From Saprospiraceae bacterium (lineage in GTDB: Bacteria; Bacteroidota; Bacteroidia; Chitinophagales; Saprospiraceae), in contig CANETR010000071.1 in the NCBI GenBank assembly GCA_947441325.1, forward strand, positions 1-8,221: a DNA stretch of 8,221 nt, in the 5' to 3' direction. Shown piece by piece: positions 5,918 to 8,221 of the stretch. The notes below the pieces were generated by a model. That model did not search any database. It was not told where the DNA came from and saw only the letters and a program-made list of their open reading frames with translations. Position numbers and translations under genes: made by a program. How positions within the stretch are numbered: position 1 is the stretch's first letter; every line of letters begins with the position of its first letter.

Positions 5918-6403
5918 TTAATTTGAAGGAGGCAATAGACTACCATGAGCTTTGGTATCATTGTTTTTATTGGTACTGGTTTTTGTTGCGCTGTTAGCAG
6001 GTTTGGTAGCCGTTTTATTCTGATTTTCTTTTGTATCAGCGCCTTGAGATTTTACAGTTTTTGTGGTTGTAGTGGTAGTTGTAGTAACGACTGTAGTGGT
6101 AGTTTCTTCAACAACTTTATCATCTCCATTTGAAGCCTTTTCCTTGCTTGCTGGATTGTTATTGGAAGAACCTGTTTTGGGTTTATTCAGCGCCTGATCC
6201 ACTTTCTTGTCAATCACTCTATTGGCGGTCTGTTCCAATTTTCTTTGAGTATTATTTTCGGCTCTTTGCAATACACGTCCTGCAGTCTTTTGCAGGTCGA
6301 TTTGTCCCCAAACGATATTTGAAAAGCATATCAAAAGTAGAACAGGTATTAATTTAAATAAAAATTTCATAACCAATCGAAAGTAATTTTTTATTTGAAC
6401 CAT
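5918..6403 (-). CDS. Secreted low-complexity Thr-rich protein of unknown function
   Basis: This encodes 161 residues from ATG 6403, or 150 from an in-frame ATG at 6370, which gives a cleaner signal peptide: MKFLFKLIPVLLLICFSNIVWG then Gln. Both starts fit the promoter at 6430-6437 (leaders of about 20 or 53 nt). The mature part begins with a basic, probably helical segment (RVLQRAENN, QRKLEQTANRVIDKKVDQAL, residues 43-72). It resembles the RVDKKVDKAID-type helix seen ahead of the OmpA domain in some Bacteroidota outer-membrane proteins, but no OmpA domain follows. The rest is low-complexity: Ser/Asn/Lys, then a 14-residue Thr/Val run (101-114) and a Lys/Thr/Asn tail. It is probably periplasmic or surface-exposed and largely disordered. 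The small lipoprotein gene follows 13 bp downstream. Confidence 0.7.
   Translation of the reverse strand: MVQIKNYFRLVMKFLFKLIPVLLLICFSNIVWGQIDLQKTAGRVLQRAENNTQRKLEQTANRVIDKKVDQALNKPKTGSSNNNPASKEKASNGDDKVVEETTTTVVTTTTTTTTKTVKSQGADTKENQNKTATKPANSATKTSTNKNNDTKAHGSLLPPSN
6062..6103 (-). repeat. In-frame ACN codon tract encoding Thr/Val run
   Basis: Fourteen consecutive codons, read on the minus strand, encode four Thr, two Val and eight Thr. The Thr codons alternate among ACT, ACC and ACA rather than being identical, so the tract is kept at protein level as much as by simple slippage. Any length change in units of three would preserve the frame. Confidence 0.8.
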
Positions 6404-6429
6404 AAATTTAAGGGCTTAGTTCATAATTT

Positions 6430-6437
6430 CAAAGATA
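6430..6437 (-). promoter_or_regulatory. Candidate -7 box for the exported-protein pair
   Basis: On the minus strand this reads TATCTTTG, an exact TAnnTTTG. The transcription start would be near 6423, leaving a leader of about 20 nt to ATG 6403. No TTG is found at the matching -33 distance. It is divergent from, and about 70 bp away from, the J-domain gene promoter. Confidence 0.45.
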
Positions 6438-6502
6438 GATGAACTAATTTAGAAAAATTTAAGAAATATTCAGAAAATGAAGCTTGCCTGTAAATTTTTA
6501 AA

Positions 6503-6533
6503 TTGCACTTCTCGTTGAAAATTGCTATTTTTG
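6503..6533 (+). promoter_or_regulatory. Bacteroidota-type promoter for the J-domain/mutL set
   Basis: TTG (6503-6505) and the exact -7 box TATTTTTG (6526-6533) are separated by 20 bp. The start of transcription would be near 6540, giving a leader of about 14 nt to ATG 6554. The box lies in TGCTATTTTTGT, the same 12 bases as at the acyl-CoA dehydrogenase promoter. Confidence 0.65.
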
Positions 6534-6553
6534 TGGAAATGAAAAAATGATTG

Positions 6554-7423
6554 ATGAGAGAATATTATTCCATATTAGGGCTCAATAAAAAGGCGACTGA
6601 AACGGAGATTATAACTGCCTATCGCAAATTGGCAGCTAAATTTCATCCGGATGCAAATGCCAATGACCCTTTTTTTGCAGAGCGTTACCGTGAACTGCAG
6701 GAAGCCTACAATATGCTTATCAATCCAATAAAAAGAGCAGCCTATGATAGCATGCTGGATCCGAAATTTGCCCAAGAGCTGCAAGTAATAAAAGATAAGG
6801 AAAAGCCTATTATTACTGTTTTTGAGATTTCTAAAAAAGCAATTTCCGCAGCTGAGCCTATTACCATTCGTTGGCAAACCATTCATGCATCGGAGGTTGA
6901 AATCGATTTTATAGGGAGTGTAGAAGCAGAGGGTACTAAAACTTTGCGCTTGCCTTTTGAGCATAATGAGGTTTTGAAAATTGCTATCCATGCAAATAAT
7001 CCTTTTATCAATGAATCGGCAAGTAAATATGTTGAAGTAAAGAACAAAGATTTTGATGAAAAAAAAGCGCCAAAGGCATCGCCTCAAACAATTGAACATA
7101 AGCCACTTGAGCCTCAAAAAACCACTAAAGTAGAAACGAAAAGAACAGAAGTGGAAATTCCTGTTGAGCCTGCCCCCAAGAAGGAATTGAAAACTAAAGA
7201 AAAGAAGATAAATGATAAAAAATCAAATGAGCCCAAACAAAGAAAAGAACGCCCTTTGACCAAAGAAGAAAGACTTGCTGGGATTAGTATCGCCTACGAA
7301 GACGATGCAGATGCAAGATCATTTAAAATGAGAGATGTTTTTATTTACATCGTGTTGATTGTCCTATTAGTCTTTGTTGCTGTAATGGCTATTTTTGCAT
7401 ACAGTTTGAATCCCATCATGTAG
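6554..7423 (+). CDS. Membrane-anchored J-domain (DnaJ-like) protein
   Basis: This encodes 289 residues from ATG 6554; a TTG directly upstream (6551) is less likely. The N-terminal J domain (about 3-67) has the YYSILGL start, helix II YRKLAAKF, the essential HPD at 31-33 and YNMLINPIKRAAYD at its end. It should therefore stimulate the ATPase of a DnaK-type Hsp70. There is no Gly/Phe region, zinc finger or DnaJ C-terminal domain, so it is not DnaJ itself. Residues about 85-164 are beta-rich (ITVFEISKKAISAAEPITIRW and following) and may form an Ig-like sandwich. A charged Lys/Glu/Pro linker (about 165-240) leads to one C-terminal membrane helix (about 262-282). With a C-terminal anchor the J domain would face the cytoplasm. 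It is the first of three same-strand genes ending in mutL, with a 37-bp gap to the next. The client is unknown. Confidence 0.85.
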   Translation: MREYYSILGLNKKATETEIITAYRKLAAKFHPDANANDPFFAERYRELQEAYNMLINPIKRAAYDSMLDPKFAQELQVIKDKEKPIITVFEISKKAISAAEPITIRWQTIHASEVEIDFIGSVEAEGTKTLRLPFEHNEVLKIAIHANNPFINESASKYVEVKNKDFDEKKAPKASPQTIEHKPLEPQKTTKVETKRTEVEIPVEPAPKKELKTKEKKINDKKSNEPKQRKERPLTKEERLAGISIAYEDDADARSFKMRDVFIYIVLIVLLVFVAVMAIFAYSLNPIM

Positions 7424-7460
7424 ATTTGTTTGCTAATAATTTCTAAAATATATATTTGAA

Positions 7461-7796
7461 ATGTTTGGATTTTTAAAGGTAAAAAAACACGAAGCACGTG
7501 GTTTTAATTATAAGCCAAGGTATTTTGATGCTGAAAAAGAAGCCCTTAGACAGAAAATAAATGCTTCAGAGAAAACTGCTTCTTCAGAAGAAATTGACGA
7601 TGCTACGGTAGTAAAATCAAGAATACGCGATGGTCTAAGACATGCCAAGAATGTTTCAAGACGCGATTTGAAAGGCCTTTGGCGAGGTGGGAATCTTAGA
7701 ATTATTGCTATTCTGATAGCCTTGATTGTCTTTTTCTACATAGCAATGTACAGATTTTTGCCTGTCATTATTCAAATGTTTTTTCCTGAATATTAA
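7461..7796 (+). CDS. Small single-pass membrane protein encoded before mutL
   Basis: This encodes 111 residues. The N-terminus carries MFGFLKVKKHEARGFNYKPRYFDAEKEAL; the FNY-PRY(F/Y)D motif is one I associate with small proteins encoded beside mutL in Bacteroidota, some of them misleadingly annotated as a riboflavin synthase subunit. No enzyme domain is visible, and at this length that name should not be used. Residues about 25-75 are charged. One membrane helix (about 80-98, RIIAILIALIVFFYIAMYRF) precedes a short tail ending FFPEY. It lies 37 bp after the J-domain gene and 24 bp before mutL, on the same strand and with no terminator between, so cotranscription is likely. Function unknown. 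Confidence 0.8.
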   Translation: MFGFLKVKKHEARGFNYKPRYFDAEKEALRQKINASEKTASSEEIDDATVVKSRIRDGLRHAKNVSRRDLKGLWRGGNLRIIAILIALIVFFYIAMYRFLPVIIQMFFPEY

Positions 7797-7820
7797 CTAA
7801 AATTACAAAGTAAGGCCACA

Positions 7821-8221
7821 ATGGCAGATATCATAAAATTATTGCCCGATCATATTGCCAATCAGATTGCAGCGGGGGAGGTAGTGCAGCGACCGGCATC
7901 GGTGATTAAGGAATTGATGGAAAATGCAATTGACGCTGGTGCAAAAAATGTAAAACTTATCGTAAAAGACGCCGGAAAAACCTTAATTCAGGTTATTGAC
8001 GATGGTATTGGAATGAGCGAAACAGATGCAAGAATGTCATTTGAACGTCATGCAACTTCCAAAATAAGCTCAGCCGAGGAGATCTTCAGGATCAAAACTA
8101 TGGGCTTCAGAGGAGAAGCGCTGGCTTCAATAGCGGCTGTGGCTCAGGTAGAATTGCGAACCAAGAAACGAGAGCAAGATCTGGGCGTAAAAATAGTGAT
8201 TGAGGGTTCTAAGATCATTGA
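7821..8221 (+). CDS. mutL: DNA mismatch repair protein MutL, N-terminal part only
   Basis: MutL links mismatch recognition by MutS to strand incision. The 133 visible residues are the start of the GHKL ATPase domain: [34 protein letters not shown], with Glu31 (general base, E. coli Glu29) and Mg-binding Asn35; DDGIGM (60-65); RHATSKI (76-82); and the MutL/PMS1 signature GFRGEAL (95-101). The protein normally exceeds 600 residues; the C-terminal dimerisation domain, and any DQHAxxER endonuclease motif, lie beyond the window. Translation from ATG 7821 gives an N-terminus of the usual length, and a weak AAGG lies just upstream of the start. It appears to be cotranscribed with the two membrane-protein genes before it. 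Confidence 0.97.
   Translation, partial: MADIIKLLPDHIANQIAAGEVVQRPASVIKELMENAIDAGAKNVKLIVKDAGKTLIQVIDDGIGMSETDARMSFERHATSKISSAEEIFRIKTMGFRGEALASIAAVAQVELRTKKREQDLGVKIVIEGSKII

Noticed and set aside
6575..7117. 180-codon minus-strand frame opposite the J-domain gene
   Set aside because: The opposite strand encodes an unmistakable J domain with HPD; this frame has no recognisable features and is a shadow.
7451..7458. TATATTTG, an exact TAnnTTTG match before the small membrane protein gene
   Set aside because: It ends 2 bp before the start codon, so transcription would begin inside the gene. It is more likely a chance match in AT-rich DNA.
7461..7796. Riboflavin synthase subunit
   Set aside because: Some relatives may carry this name, but the protein is a 111-residue single-pass membrane protein with no lumazine-synthase or riboflavin-synthase motif.

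Overview
The window looks like chromosomal DNA from a member of the Bacteroidota. The signs are moderately AT-rich DNA, A-rich leaders with almost no Shine-Dalgarno sequence, several exact matches to the Bacteroidota promoter box TAnnTTTG (two with a TTG or TTTG about 20 bp upstream), and proteins of types familiar from this phylum: a MnmA with a 40-residue insertion, a 598-residue acyl-CoA dehydrogenase, and a small FNY-PRY membrane protein directly before mutL. I cannot place it below phylum level.

Layout, left to right. (1) A minus-strand kinase-like phosphotransferase, with its C-terminus cut off by the window edge, lies divergent from a plus-strand DinB-superfamily gene. (2) The DinB-like gene converges on mnmA (minus strand), and the short gap between them is filled by a 7-nt tandem repeat that runs up to the mnmA stop codon. 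(3) A 776-bp gap between mnmA and the acyl-CoA dehydrogenase gene holds three copies of a palindromic dispersed-type repeat, an orphan terminator-like hairpin, a good promoter and a 17-bp hairpin in the predicted mRNA leader. (4) The acyl-CoA dehydrogenase gene ends at a bidirectional terminator shared with a minus-strand pair encoding two small exported proteins. (5) A divergent promoter region then leads into a plus-strand set: a membrane-anchored J-domain protein, a small single-pass membrane protein, and the start of mutL.

The genes are mostly housekeeping functions: tRNA U34 thiolation, fatty-acid beta-oxidation, mismatch repair, and possibly sugar phosphorylation for cell-wall recycling. 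I see no phage, plasmid, CRISPR or defence system, and no RNA gene. The least ordinary content is in the non-coding DNA. The palindromic repeat carries ATCYG pentamers at a fixed 10-9-21 spacing on one arm and a mirrored 20-9-10 on the other. The heptanucleotide array is C-rich and G-poor in the DinB-gene transcript. The leader hairpin precedes the acyl-CoA dehydrogenase gene. The J-domain/membrane-protein/mutL set and the exported pair are the coding loci whose roles are least clear.
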